Notes: generated by a model from the letters alone, not told the origin. A stretch of DNA of 64,000 nt from Thermodesulfatator atlanticus DSM 21156 (GCF_000421585.1 NZ_ATXH01000005.1:1-64000); one strand, 5' to 3'. Positions 1 through 8,727 are shown, counted from the first letter of the stretch. Numbers and translations: made by a program.

Positions 1-221
1 AAAAACTTTTCGTCACGAAGCATCTTAAAAGCCGTAAGGCGTAATTCTTTTTCGTCGGGGATATCTCCTGAGACGTAATAAGGGATACCGCAGCCGCCGT
101 AAGAAATGAGATCGTCTTTGTCTATCATGATCACTTCGGCTTGAGGGTTAAGGCGCTTGGCCCGGCAGGCTGCACGAGGCCCTGCGGCCACGGCTCCGAT
201 AACGACTATTCTTTCCGCCAT
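1..221 (-). CDS. CoA-disulfide reductase / NADH oxidase-type flavoprotein (N-terminal part, runs off window)
   Basis: Only about 73 N-terminal residues are visible; the gene continues beyond base 1. The start has an FAD-binding dinucleotide motif (GAVAAGPRAA, residues 9-18) followed by ISYGGCGIPYYVSG, the active-site region of the CoA-disulfide reductase / NADH oxidase / sulfur oxidoreductase flavoproteins, with Cys44 as the likely redox cysteine. Members use NAD(P)H to reduce disulfides, polysulfide or oxygen; which substrate applies here cannot be read from this fragment. ATG at 221 has a good ribosome site (GGAGGG, seen as ccctcc at 226-231). It is divergent from the DUF5335 gene. Family call is firm, exact enzyme uncertain. 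Confidence 0.8.
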   Translation of the reverse strand, partial: MAERIVVIGAVAAGPRAACRAKRLNPQAEVIMIDKDDLISYGGCGIPYYVSGDIPDEKELRLTAFKMLRDEKF

Positions 222-407
222 GATTGCCCTCCAAAGGGATTTGTTTTTCGAAGTAGCAACACAATACCTTTAGCGCAAGTTTTTTTGTTAAAAAATTAGG
301 ATTTTTTTTGATAAAAAATATCCTGAAATAGCGGAAATGTTTTAAAATCTGTTTATCTTTTAAAGTGAAAGAAATTTTCTAATTTTCCCTGCAGGAGGGT
401 GGTGAAA
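222..407. promoter_or_regulatory. AT-rich intergenic region between divergent genes
   Basis: The 186 bases between two divergent genes must hold both promoters. They contain poly-T and poly-A tracts and an imperfect inverted repeat at 298-324 (12-base arms, one mismatch, centre gat), which could be an operator or only a consequence of AT richness. No convincing -35/-10 pair was picked out. An AGGAGG ribosome site at 393-398 serves the right-hand gene. Confidence 0.3.
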
Positions 408-881
408 ATGAAAAAAGAAAGAATCCTCAAGAAAGACTGGCCGGAATTCTTAAAAAAGTTTAACGCCGAGCATCAATTTCGACCTGTTTGCGTGTTGGTG
501 GGTGGCCATGAGGTATGTCGCGATATGCCTTTTCTTGGCCTGGTTTACGAAGCCAAGAAAAAAGACGTTGAAGTAATCGTTGGCGGTGTTGATGTTGAAC
601 ATACCGAACATCTTGTTCATACTTTACGCTCTCCCAGGGCGATATACGTCCTGCGCGAAAATGGTGAAGTAAAGGGCATAGAGGTTCAATCAGCCAAAGA
701 AGATAATCTCGTGGTTGAGTTTATCGGTCCTCCAGAAGAAGCACAACGTATGAAAAAAGAACTTATCGAAAAAATTGCTTATGAGCTTTATCTCAGGCGA
801 GGCAAAGAACCTGGTAAAGCCTTAGACGACTGGCTTGAAGCCGAACGCATTGTAGAAAAGGCTTCCAAAATGTATATTTAG
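408..881 (+). CDS. DUF5335 + DUF2934 fusion protein, unknown function
   Basis: A 157-residue soluble protein. The N-terminal ~110 residues resemble DUF5335 (opening KKDWPEFLKKFNAEHQ, later EHTEHLVHTLRSP), and the last ~40 resemble DUF2934 (IAYELYLRRGKEPGKALDDW), a short motif found at the ends of many bacterial proteins. No catalytic residues are evident and there is no signal peptide. A GTG at 399 is in frame, but it abuts the AGGAGG ribosome site, so ATG at 408 (nine bases from that site) is preferred. A terminator follows at 921. Function unknown. Confidence 0.75.
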   Translation: MKKERILKKDWPEFLKKFNAEHQFRPVCVLVGGHEVCRDMPFLGLVYEAKKKDVEVIVGGVDVEHTEHLVHTLRSPRAIYVLRENGEVKGIEVQSAKEDNLVVEFIGPPEEAQRMKKELIEKIAYELYLRRGKEPGKALDDWLEAERIVEKASKMYI

Positions 882-920
882 GCCCTCTTTTCAGTTTTTA
901 GAAAAAGCGTTATGGATAAT

Positions 921-946
921 AGCGCCCTAAGGGGCGCTTAATTTTT
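921..946 (+). terminator. Rho-independent terminator after the DUF5335 gene
   Basis: Stem agcgccc / gggcgct with a 4-base loop, followed by taatttttt. It lies 40 bases after the stop and just before trpD, which therefore probably has its own start or relies on read-through. Confidence 0.7.
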
Positions 947-967
947 TCATGCAAAAGGTCTAGCGTT

Positions 968-2008
968 ATGTCCAAATTAAAAGAAGCACTTATCAAAGTT
1001 TCTGAAGGAAAAGACCTAAGCCCTAACGAGACCGAAGCCGCTTTTGCAGAGATTGTTACGGGAGATTTTGACGAAAGAGTCCTTGCTGGGCTCTTGGTGG
1101 GGCTTAAGGTAAAAGGCGAAACCTGGGAAGAGATTGCAGCAGTTGCCCGTACACTTCGTAAGGCAGCCCTTAAAGTGCCGCACAACGTTCCTCCAGAAGA
1201 ACCCCTGGTTGACACCTGCGGCACAGGAGGAGACCGTAAGGGCACGTTCAATGTCTCCACAGCAGCGGCTTTTGTGGTTGCAGCTGCGGGCATCAAAGTT
1301 GCCAAACACGGTAATCGTTCTGTTTCCAGCAAATGCGGCAGTGCCGATGTCTTAGAGGCCCTGGGAGTCAAGATTGACATGCCCCCTGAAATGGCGGCAG
1401 AGTGTCTTTCCTCCTGCGGGATATGTTTTCTTTTTGCGCCTCTTTATCACCCGGCGATGAAAAACGTGGCCCCGGTGCGTAAGGCCCTTTCTTTGCGTAC
1501 TATTTTTAATCTCGTGGGGCCGCTTCTTAATCCTGCGGGAGCAAATACCCAGGTGCTTGGGGTGTCTGACTTTCGCCTTACGGAAAAAATGGCTTTTGCC
1601 TTGGATGCCCTTGGTTCTAAAAGGGCTTTGGTTGTTTTTGGTGAGGGCGGCTACGACGAGTTCGTGGTCACAGGTTCAACCAAAGTTTCTGAGCTAAGAG
1701 AAGGCCGTATCACCACTTACTATGTTGATCCACCTGATGTTGGCCTTGAGCTTTGTGAAGAACCAGAGGAACTGCTTGGCGGGGACGCTGAAGAAAACGC
1801 TCGCATTATTAGAGAGATTCTTTTAGGAAAAGAAACTGGCCCAAAGCGCGACATGGTGGCGCTTAATGCAGGGGCAGCTATTTATGCGGCTGAAGCAGTT
1901 ATAGACCTTAAGGCTGGTGTTAAAAAGGCCTTGGAGATACTGTCGGCTGGCAAGGCCATAGACAAGCTTGAAGAGCTGGTGGCTTTCAGCCAGCGCCATA
2001 CCCAATAG
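968..2008 (+). CDS. trpD: Anthranilate phosphoribosyltransferase
   Basis: 346 residues, normal length for TrpD. It transfers phosphoribosyl from PRPP to anthranilate, the second committed step of tryptophan synthesis, in the cytoplasm. The diagnostic PRPP loop DTCGTGGDRKGTFNVSTA is present near residue 80, followed by KHGNRSVSSKCGSADVLEALG, where the anthranilate-site residues lie. It is an orphan here: no other trp gene is in the window. The ribosome site is weak (aaagg at 954-958). The downstream GTPase gene begins four bases after the stop, so the two are probably co-transcribed. Confidence 0.95.
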   Translation: MSKLKEALIKVSEGKDLSPNETEAAFAEIVTGDFDERVLAGLLVGLKVKGETWEEIAAVARTLRKAALKVPHNVPPEEPLVDTCGTGGDRKGTFNVSTAAAFVVAAAGIKVAKHGNRSVSSKCGSADVLEALGVKIDMPPEMAAECLSSCGICFLFAPLYHPAMKNVAPVRKALSLRTIFNLVGPLLNPAGANTQVLGVSDFRLTEKMAFALDALGSKRALVVFGEGGYDEFVVTGSTKVSELREGRITTYYVDPPDVGLELCEEPEELLGGDAEENARIIREILLGKETGPKRDMVALNAGAAIYAAEAVIDLKAGVKKALEILSAGKAIDKLEELVAFSQRHTQ

Positions 2009-2012
2009 CGCT

Positions 2013-3047
2013 ATGAAGATAGGCATTATAGGACTTCCTCAAAGCGGTAAAACTACTATTTTTCGGGCAGCAGCTGGTGAGGCTGCCGGGCAGGTTGAAG
2101 AAAAAGGCGGGATTGCCCGGGCAGTGGTAAAAGTTCCTGACGCGAGACTCAAAGTTCTTAGCGATATTTTTTCTTCTGCAAAGATTACCCCTGCTACCGT
2201 GCAATACCTTGATTTGTCTTTTGATTTGCGAGAAAGGGAAGGAAGAGGAAAAGAGCTTGAGCGTATGCTTCATGAGCTTAAGCCTGCAGACGCCTTGATC
2301 ATGGTGGTGCGTAATTTTGAGCTAGCCGGCCTTTCCCCTGAGCCACAAGCGGATCTTGATATTCTTCACGAAGAACTCATTCTTTCGGACCTTGCCATTG
2401 TAGAAAGACGCCTTGAACGCCTGGAAAAGGAGGCCAAAAAAGGCGCTGGAGTTTCTCAGGAGGAGTTAACAGAACTTCGTGAGGCCAAAAAACTCCTAGA
2501 AGAAGGCAGGCCTTTAAGGGTCTCTAAAGCTCTTCAAAAAAGCCCCATAATGAGGGGCTATGGGTTCCTTTCCATAAAGCCGTTATTAGTGGTAATTAAC
2601 ACTGGAGAAGAAAACGCCGAAGTGGAGCTTAAGCTTCCTGAAGGAGCAGATGCTATTCACATCAAAGGGCGTCTTGAAGCGGACCTTGCAGAGCTTTCTC
2701 CTGAAGAAGCCGAGGTCTTCCGGGAGGAGTACGGTTTAGAAGAACCAGCTCTTCCGCTTCTTATCCGCAAAAGTTTTGAAATACTTGATTTGATCTGCTT
2801 TTTCACCGGTGGTGAAAAAGAATCAAGGGCCTGGCCTATTCCAAGGGGTACCACTGCCCAAAAAGCCGCAGGAACAATCCATTCTGATATGGAACGCGGT
2901 TTCATCAGGGCCGAAGTAGTAGCTTACGACGATTTAGTTCGGGCGGGCTCTTATCAAGCCGCGCAAAAATTGGGCAAAGTGCGCCTTGAAGGCAAAGATT
3001 ACATCGTAAAAGATGGCGATGTAATCATCTTCCGCTTTAGCGTATAA
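2013..3047 (+). CDS. YchF/DUF933-like GTPase (Obg-HflX-like), degenerate G3
   Basis: 344 residues, slightly shorter than canonical YchF/Ola1 (~363). It has a P-loop GLPQSGKTT at 7-15 and a typical YchF C-terminus (TGS-like DUF933; RLEGKDYIVKDGDVIIFRF). Canonical YchF binds ATP and associates with ribosomes. The switch II DxxG is lost: the aligned stretch reads YLDLSFD (residues 66-71), without the glycine, and the G4 region reads INTGEEN. An in-frame upstream start at 1968 would lie inside trpD; ATG 2013 gives the canonical MKIGIIGLP start. Likely a divergent paralogue whose hydrolysis may be altered. Confidence 0.85.
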   Translation: MKIGIIGLPQSGKTTIFRAAAGEAAGQVEEKGGIARAVVKVPDARLKVLSDIFSSAKITPATVQYLDLSFDLREREGRGKELERMLHELKPADALIMVVRNFELAGLSPEPQADLDILHEELILSDLAIVERRLERLEKEAKKGAGVSQEELTELREAKKLLEEGRPLRVSKALQKSPIMRGYGFLSIKPLLVVINTGEENAEVELKLPEGADAIHIKGRLEADLAELSPEEAEVFREEYGLEEPALPLLIRKSFEILDLICFFTGGEKESRAWPIPRGTTAQKAAGTIHSDMERGFIRAEVVAYDDLVRAGSYQAAQKLGKVRLEGKDYIVKDGDVIIFRFSV

Positions 3048-3054
3048 TTTTTTC

Positions 3055-4362
3055 ATGAGGTTTCGGGTCGCTATTGCTACTCTGGGATGCAAGGTCAATC
3101 AGGTTGAAAGTGCTTCTTTAGGCGAAGCCTTTGAAAGAAAGGGCCACAAGTTAGTCTCCTTCAAAGAAAAAGCAGACATTTACATTGTAAACACCTGTGC
3201 GGTAACGGCACGGGCGGCCTATGAGAGCCGCCAACTGATCCGAAGGGCTTTGAAAAAAAAGCCACTTTTAGTGGTTGCCTGTGGTTGTTATGCCCAGGTG
3301 GCGGGAAAGGAACTAAAAGACCTTGTCAAAGAGCCCGTTCTTATCCTTGGGCAACAAGAAAAGGCAAAACTTCTTGAAATTATCGAATCTCTTTCTTTGC
3401 CCCTTGAAAAAACTATTATCAGCGTAAGTGACACAAGGGACCTCCGTGTATGTGAGCCTTACCCCCTTAGTCGCTTTTTAGGTCATCGTAGGGCCTTTTT
3501 ACGAGTTCAGGATGGCTGCAGCGTGTTTTGCAGCTATTGTATCGTTCCTTATGCTAGAGGTCCTTCACGAAGCCTTCCTTTAGAAGAAATACGTTCTCAG
3601 GTGCGCCGCTATTTGGCCTCAGGATACAAAGAAATAGTGGTCACAGGCGTCCATCTGGGTCTTTACGGCCGGGATCTAAGCCCCTCCAGAAGCCTTCTTG
3701 ATATTGTTCTTTTGCTCGAAAAATTAAAAGTTCCGCGTTTTCGGCTTAGTTCTTTAGAGCCTCTTGAGATTTCAGACGAACTTTTGGATTTGCTTGCCCG
3801 GGCCAAAGGTTTTTGTCCTCATTTTCATATTTCTCTTCAAAGTGGAAGTGATGAGGTTTTGAAAAAGATGGGGCGGCGTTATCAGGCGGCTGATTTCAAG
3901 ACCCTGGTGGAAAAAATTAAGAAAATTTTTCCTGAGGCTGCTATTGGCGCAGACGTGATCGCAGGATTTCCCGGAGAGAGGGAAGAAGACTTTGCAAAGA
4001 CCTTTGTGCTTCTTGAAAGCCTTCCCATTTCGTACCTTCATGTGTTTCCCTATTCGCCAAGGCCAGGCACCAAGGCAGCTAGCTGGCCACAGGTTCCGCC
4101 AGACAAAATAGCCGCCAGGGCCAAAAAATTACAGGAGCTTTCAAAGGCCAAGCGCAAAGCCTTTTTGCGAGAACAGTTGGGAAGTGAACGCGAGGTCCTG
4201 GTCTTACGCTACGTAAAAGAGCAAGGCTTGTATGAGGGGCTTACGCGCAATTATGTTTCGGTGTTTTTTGAGGCTGATTCTTCTCTTCTTGGTGAGATTG
4301 CCAGAGTCAAAATTGAAAGGGCGGTTGATTCCTTCCTTTACGGAGAGATCGTTAGAAATTAG
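3055..4362 (+). CDS. mtaB: tRNA (t6A37) methylthiotransferase MtaB
   Basis: 435 residues. A radical SAM enzyme that converts t6A37 to ms2t6A37 in ANN-decoding tRNAs. The N-terminal UPF0004 domain shows the three cluster cysteines (TLGCKVNQ at 9-16, NTCAVT, ACGCYAQ). The radical SAM motif is CSVFCSYC in DGCSVFCSYCIVPYARG, the MtaB signature that separates it from MiaB and RimO. A TRAM-like tail follows. It starts seven bases after the GTPase stop with no obvious ribosome site, suggesting translational coupling. Confidence 0.95.
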   Translation: MRFRVAIATLGCKVNQVESASLGEAFERKGHKLVSFKEKADIYIVNTCAVTARAAYESRQLIRRALKKKPLLVVACGCYAQVAGKELKDLVKEPVLILGQQEKAKLLEIIESLSLPLEKTIISVSDTRDLRVCEPYPLSRFLGHRRAFLRVQDGCSVFCSYCIVPYARGPSRSLPLEEIRSQVRRYLASGYKEIVVTGVHLGLYGRDLSPSRSLLDIVLLLEKLKVPRFRLSSLEPLEISDELLDLLARAKGFCPHFHISLQSGSDEVLKKMGRRYQAADFKTLVEKIKKIFPEAAIGADVIAGFPGEREEDFAKTFVLLESLPISYLHVFPYSPRPGTKAASWPQVPPDKIAARAKKLQELSKAKRKAFLREQLGSEREVLVLRYVKEQGLYEGLTRNYVSVFFEADSSLLGEIARVKIERAVDSFLYGEIVRN

Positions 4363-4726
4363 CGTTACCATGAAGGTGCACGTACTTGCCCGCACAATGA
4401 GCTTTATCAACACTGCCTCTCGGGATCTGTTCCCATTTTTTTCGTTTCGAAAAATGGGAACGAATCCTATTCCTGTGAAAATGAAAATATCTTAAGGGGA
4501 CATCTTAAGGGGACAGGCCACGGGCACTTTCCTGTGACGTTTTTCACATTTTCGTTGTGAGCAATCATTCATGTGGGTTAAATCTGTTCTATTTCCTGGT
4601 AGTGATGAAAGAACATATTTTGACCGAAATAAAAAGTAGTTTGATCAAAATCAATTTTTTATCTGGTTTGACGTGTCATATTTTTTCTGCCAAGAATAGA
4701 GAATCATCTTGAACCGGGAGGCACAA
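4363..4726. other. 364-base intergenic region with repeats
   Basis: No gene is seen. It holds the palindromic repeat at 4423-4467, a tandem pair of 13-base units (atcttaaggggac at 4489-4501 and 4502-4514), a ggggacaggc word at 4509-4518 that recurs at 24009 and 28628, and, just before mlaE, a possible -35 (TTGACG, 4668-4673) with a weak -10 (AAGAAT, 4692-4697). Confidence 0.5.
4423..4467. repeat. Dispersed palindromic repeat, copy 1
   Basis: 18-base arms (ggatctgttcccattttt at 4423-4440 and its near complement at 4450-4467) around a 9-base centre. The same palindrome occurs at 26224, 41867 and 47458 (consensus arm ggatccgttcccattttt). Always intergenic; it could form a hairpin in RNA. Confidence 0.8.
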
Positions 4727-5500
4727 GTGTATAACCCCTTAAGGGCGTTGGGGCATTTTTCCATAGTAATGATACAGGAAATGGGCGGCATGGCCCTTAT
4801 GTTTTTTAAGGCCATGATGCTTACTTTTCGCCCTCCTTTTAGAGTTCGCCTCTTACTTAAACAGATGGAATTCGTTGGGGTTAAGTCCACTTTGGTGGTG
4901 GTGCTAACCGGTCTTTTTTCTGGAATGGTCCTCGCCCTCCAGGGATATTATGGCTTTCGCAAATTTGGTGGCGAAACCCTTTTAGGGGCCACTGTAGCCC
5001 TTTCTCTTTTGCGTGAGCTTGGGCCTGTGTTAACAGGGCTTATGGTTACCGCGCGTGCGGGTTCGGCTATGGCTGCTGAGATAGGCACCATGCGGGTTAC
5101 CGAACAAATAGACGCCCTTGAAGTCATGGCTGTTAACCCTATTCATTATCTTGTCGTACCCCGGCTTTGGGCTGCTATCTTGATGGTTCCCCTTCTTACG
5201 GTGCTTGCCGACGTAGTGGGCATTGCAGGGGGATATTTCGTAGGGGTAATTCTCTTGCATATAGATGCTGGCATTTATATTGCAAAAATGAAAGAATTGG
5301 TCGAGCTTTCTGATATTGCCAATGGCCTTTATAAGGCTTTTGTGTTTGGTGCTATCCTTGCGGTGGTTGGGTGTTTTAAAGGTTATCATGCTCGTGGTGG
5401 GGCTGAAGGTGTTGGTAGGGCTACTACACAGGCGGTGGTTATTTCTTCGATAAGCATCCTCATTGCGGACTACATTCTTACCTCGCTTTTGTTTGACTAG
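4727..5500 (+). CDS. mlaE: MlaE-type lipid ABC transporter permease
   Basis: 257 residues, usual MlaE length, with about five to six hydrophobic segments. It shows the family block EIGTMRVTEQIDALEVMAVN and VVPRLWAAILMVPLL. It forms the inner-membrane core of the Mla phospholipid transporter with MlaF and MlaD. A TTG at 4709 is in frame upstream, but the ribosome site GGGAGG at 4716-4721 sits five bases before GTG 4727, which is preferred. First gene of mlaE-mlaF-mlaD-WP-repeat protein, all closely spaced. Confidence 0.9.
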   Translation: MYNPLRALGHFSIVMIQEMGGMALMFFKAMMLTFRPPFRVRLLLKQMEFVGVKSTLVVVLTGLFSGMVLALQGYYGFRKFGGETLLGATVALSLLRELGPVLTGLMVTARAGSAMAAEIGTMRVTEQIDALEVMAVNPIHYLVVPRLWAAILMVPLLTVLADVVGIAGGYFVGVILLHIDAGIYIAKMKELVELSDIANGLYKAFVFGAILAVVGCFKGYHARGGAEGVGRATTQAVVISSISILIADYILTSLLFD

Positions 5501-5508
5501 AGGACACC

Positions 5509-6270
5509 ATGATAAAGATCATCGACTTACATAAGGCTTTTGGGCCGCAAAAAGTCCTTCAAGGGGTAAATCTAGAAATCCCTGAAGGGAAGATAACTTT
5601 TATAATGGGAGCAAGCGGTACGGGAAAAAGTGTTCTTTTAAAACATATCATCGGCCTTATTAGTCCGGATAAAGGGCAAATCTTAATAGACGGAAAAGAC
5701 ATAACCAGGCTCTCTGAGCCAGAGCTTATGGAGATCCGCAAGCGTTTTGGGATGCTTTTTCAGGAAGGGGCCCTTTTTGATTCCCTTACCGTTGGCGAAA
5801 ACGTAGCCTTTCCGTTGCGGGAGCACACCAAGCTTTCTGAACGCGAAATTAGGGCAAGGGTAGAAACGAAACTTTCCCAGGTAGGGCTTCTAAAGGCCAT
5901 TGACAAAATGCCTTCAGAGCTCTCTGGGGGAATGAAAAAAAGGGTTGCTTTGGCGCGCGCCCTGGCCCTTGACCCTGAAATCGTACTTTTTGACGAACCA
6001 ACTACCGGCCTTGATCCTATTATGCAAGAAAGTATTTCTAATCTCATCAAGGAAACCCAGCAGCGTCTTAATCTTACCTGTGTGGTGATTAGCCATGATG
6101 TTCCTATAGCCTTTGCTATTGCAGATAAAATCGCCTTTCTTTACGAAGGCAAAGTTATTGAAGAAGGGAGCCCTGAAAAAATAAAACACTCTAAACATCC
6201 CTTTGTACAAAAGTTTATTAGGGCTTTGCCTACAGGTTTTAAGGAGGCACGCGATGAACAAGAACAGTAA
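5509..6270 (+). CDS. mlaF: MlaF-type lipid ABC transporter ATPase
   Basis: 253 residues. ABC ATPase with Walker A GASGTGKS (34-41), signature LSGGMKKR, Walker B IVLFDEPTTGLDP and switch histidine in VVISHD. The LSGGM signature and short length match MlaF/Ttg2A. It energises phospholipid movement between inner and outer membrane through MlaE. It starts eight bases after mlaE, and its last 17 bases overlap mlaD. Confidence 0.93.
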   Translation: MIKIIDLHKAFGPQKVLQGVNLEIPEGKITFIMGASGTGKSVLLKHIIGLISPDKGQILIDGKDITRLSEPELMEIRKRFGMLFQEGALFDSLTVGENVAFPLREHTKLSEREIRARVETKLSQVGLLKAIDKMPSELSGGMKKRVALARALALDPEIVLFDEPTTGLDPIMQESISNLIKETQQRLNLTCVVISHDVPIAFAIADKIAFLYEGKVIEEGSPEKIKHSKHPFVQKFIRALPTGFKEARDEQEQ

Positions 6271-7309
6271 CACCGAAATAAAAGTAGGCATTTTTGTACT
6301 CATTACCTTGCTAGCCTTGGGATATATGAGTCTTCAGCTGGGCGAAGAAAAGATTTTTGCCAAAAAGGGGTATCCGCTTAAAGCGGTGTTTGAAAATGTT
6401 TCGGGCCTGGTCCCAGGGGCCCGCGTAGAGATGGCAGGTGTGGAGATAGGTCGAGTGGCAAGCATTGGCTTAGCTGATGGCAGGGCTCTTGTCATTATGC
6501 GTATCCAGGATGGGATCAAAATCGCTAAAGATGCTACCGCTGCTATACGCACCAAAGGGGTTTTAGGTGATCGGTACGTTGAAATTAAACAAGGAAACGC
6601 CAAAGAATTTCTTGCCCCAGGGGAGATGATCGCCAAAACAGTAACTCCCATGGACCTTGACCAGATTCTCACCGAAATAGGCCCTGCTTTTAAAGACATC
6701 CGTGAAATAACCGCGGGTATCAAGGAAGTATTGCTCTCAGAGGAAGTTAGAGCCAATTTTAAACAAATGTCTATAGACGTGCGTGAAGCAGCCAAGGCCT
6801 TTCGCGAGATTAACGAAAAGTTAGCCAAAGGAGAAGGAACTTTAGGTAAGTTAATAGCTGATGATAAGCTTTATTATAAACTCGAGTCTATCGCTGATAA
6901 TCTAAATCAAGCAGCTATAAAAATTAATCAAGGAGAAGGCACCCTTGGCAAATTACTAAATGACGACACCCTTTATAAAGAGATAGAACAAACTATTGCA
7001 GATCTTAACGAAACTTCTCGCACTTTAAAGCAGGTTGCTCAAAAGCTTGAATCAGGCGAAGGAACCCTTGGAAAACTTATCTCTGATGACGAGCTTTACA
7101 ATCAACTGAATGAAACAGTTAAATCGCTTAACAATGTTGCCCAGCGTCTTGAATCAGGTGAAGGCACGCTGGGTAAGCTTCTTACCGATGATACCCTTTA
7201 TCTGGAACTTAAAAAGACATTGCGCAACGTAAACCAGGCAGCCGTGGGTCTTCAGGAGCAGATGCCCATTACCATCTTGGGTACTGTTGGTGGCATGGTG
7301 CTTCAATAG
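6254..7309 (+). CDS. mlaD: MlaD-type substrate-binding (MCE) protein with GEGTLGKL repeats
   Basis: 351 residues, about twice E. coli MlaD. An N-terminal membrane anchor (residues ~11-27) is followed by one MCE/MlaD domain (~40-130: FENVSGLVPGARVEMAGVEIG) and a long helical tail. The tail holds four copies of GEGTLGKLxxDDxLY starting at residues 193, 227, 268 and 302. The MCE domain binds lipid in the periplasm and caps MlaFE; the tail probably forms an extended helical tube as in longer MCE proteins. ATG 6254 with AAGGAGG upstream is chosen over an upstream in-frame codon inside mlaF. Confidence 0.9.
   Translation: MNKNSNTEIKVGIFVLITLLALGYMSLQLGEEKIFAKKGYPLKAVFENVSGLVPGARVEMAGVEIGRVASIGLADGRALVIMRIQDGIKIAKDATAAIRTKGVLGDRYVEIKQGNAKEFLAPGEMIAKTVTPMDLDQILTEIGPAFKDIREITAGIKEVLLSEEVRANFKQMSIDVREAAKAFREINEKLAKGEGTLGKLIADDKLYYKLESIADNLNQAAIKINQGEGTLGKLLNDDTLYKEIEQTIADLNETSRTLKQVAQKLESGEGTLGKLISDDELYNQLNETVKSLNNVAQRLESGEGTLGKLLTDDTLYLELKKTLRNVNQAAVGLQEQMPITILGTVGGMVLQ
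6830..7200 (+). repeat. Four intragenic repeats in mlaD
   Basis: Four degenerate units encoding GEGTLGKL(I/L)xDDxLY, spaced 34, 41 and 34 codons, separated by predicted coiled-coil heptads. Similar units are common in tails of MCE-family proteins. Confidence 0.85.
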
Positions 7310-7317
7310 GAGCAGCC

Positions 7318-8727
7318 GTGAAAAAAAACTTGGCCCTGTTTTTATTGATAGCAAGTTTTTTTCTCTTTGCTGGCCTGGCAGAAGCGGGTGTGCGCAGAAA
7401 CTGGTGGCCCCTTTTCTTTTACCAGGAATCAAGCGACAAAAGTGCTCGTGAGCTGGAATTATTTGGCCCGTTAATTTATTCCTATAGAACACCCAAAGAA
7501 AGCGCCACGGCTTTTAGGCCCTTTTGGGCAGAGGTAAAGGGGCCAGATCAATATGATTTCTATTTTCTTAGCCCGCTTGGGCATTATCAGCGGGGGAAAG
7601 ATTACTCTCGCTTAAGGTTCATTCCTTTTATTTCAGTAGATGACAATCATTCCAAGAAGAAACACTTCCGTAGCTTTTTACTCTATTTTTGGGGAGAATC
7701 GCCACAAGGCCAAAAATATTGGGGTTTTTTCCCTTTTTACGGGACGCTTTATGATTTTTTTGGCAAAGATGAGATCAAGTTTTACATGTGGCCGGTTTAC
7801 ATCCGTTCACGCATAGATGAAAACATTTCTCGTACTTATTTTTGGCCATTTTATAACCGCACCGATGGCCCAACTCTTTATCAGCGCAAGTTCTGGCCAA
7901 TTTACGGGGTGCGCATAAAAAAAGATTTTTACGAGCGCAAATTTTTCCTGTGGCCCTTTTTTGGTTATCTCAAGTGGCGTGAAGGAGAAGACAGCTTTGC
8001 CGAGAGAAAAATGTTTTTCCCTTTCTGGATTCAGGAAAAATCGCCTAATTTTAGGCGTTATACGTTATTGTGGCCTTTATTCAGGTATTATCGTAACGAA
8101 AAAACCGATACCACCCGCTTGGATTTACCAAGGCCGTTTTTCACCTTTGGCGAAGGGAAAAATCCCCCTTATCATGAAAGAAAATTTTGGCCTCTTTTGG
8201 GACACCGCAAAATAGAAGATAGCGATTATCACTTTTTTCTCTGGCCCTTTTTTCTTTTTTATCGTGACATCTTATGCCTATGCCCCAAAAAAATTTATCA
8301 AAATGAAAGCCGGGTGTTGCTTTTTAGTCGTTTTACCCGCATAAAAGACGAAAATGGGAAAATTTATTACGAATTCGGCCGTCTCTGGCCTTTAGCGGAA
8401 CATATGCGCCGCGAAGATGGCTCAAAGGTGTTTTTTATCCCGGCGATAATTCCTTTTCACCATGAGGGTATTGACCGTACCATAGCTCCTTTGCTTAAGC
8501 TTTACGAATACATTCGGTTCCCTGACGGTACTACGCGCTCAAAGGCCCTTTGGGGTTTTTATCGTCATGATTGCACCAAAGATAAAAAGATCCTGGAACT
8601 TGCTTTTTTATTAAGTTACGAAACAAGAAAAGACGGGTTTAATTTTCAACTTCTAAACGGCCTTTTTGGTTTTGGAAAGCGTCATAATGATTGGCATTTA
8701 AAATTGCTTTTTCTTTCAATTTTTTAG
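7318..8727 (+). CDS. Secreted aromatic WP-repeat protein of unknown function
   Basis: 469 residues with a signal peptide (cleavage expected after AEA, residue ~23). The mature part is very rich in Trp, Phe, Tyr and Pro and carries about ten units in which a WP dipeptide (MWPVYI, YFWPFYN, KFWPIYG, FLWPFFG, LLWPLFR, KFWPLLG, FLWPFFL, RLWPLAEH) recurs every 20-40 residues between charged turns. This could be a beta-strand repeat, perhaps an outer-membrane or periplasmic lipid-associated protein. It starts at GTG 7318, eight bases after mlaD, and occupies the place where mlaC would be expected. Its stop overlaps the convergent cyclase gene by 12 bases. I do not recognise a named family. Confidence 0.75.
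   Translation: MKKNLALFLLIASFFLFAGLAEAGVRRNWWPLFFYQESSDKSARELELFGPLIYSYRTPKESATAFRPFWAEVKGPDQYDFYFLSPLGHYQRGKDYSRLRFIPFISVDDNHSKKKHFRSFLLYFWGESPQGQKYWGFFPFYGTLYDFFGKDEIKFYMWPVYIRSRIDENISRTYFWPFYNRTDGPTLYQRKFWPIYGVRIKKDFYERKFFLWPFFGYLKWREGEDSFAERKMFFPFWIQEKSPNFRRYTLLWPLFRYYRNEKTDTTRLDLPRPFFTFGEGKNPPYHERKFWPLLGHRKIEDSDYHFFLWPFFLFYRDILCLCPKKIYQNESRVLLFSRFTRIKDENGKIYYEFGRLWPLAEHMRREDGSKVFFIPAIIPFHHEGIDRTIAPLLKLYEYIRFPDGTTRSKALWGFYRHDCTKDKKILELAFLLSYETRKDGFNFQLLNGLFGFGKRHNDWHLKLLFLSIF

Noticed and set aside
910-1380. Antisense reading frame inside trpD
   Set aside because: No ribosome site, low-complexity Ser/Ala/Thr composition and full overlap with a certain gene; typical shadow frame.
4667-4697. 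Firm mlaE promoter (TTGACG ... AAGAAT)
   Set aside because: The -10 is poor and the spacing 18; kept only as a remark in the gap entry.
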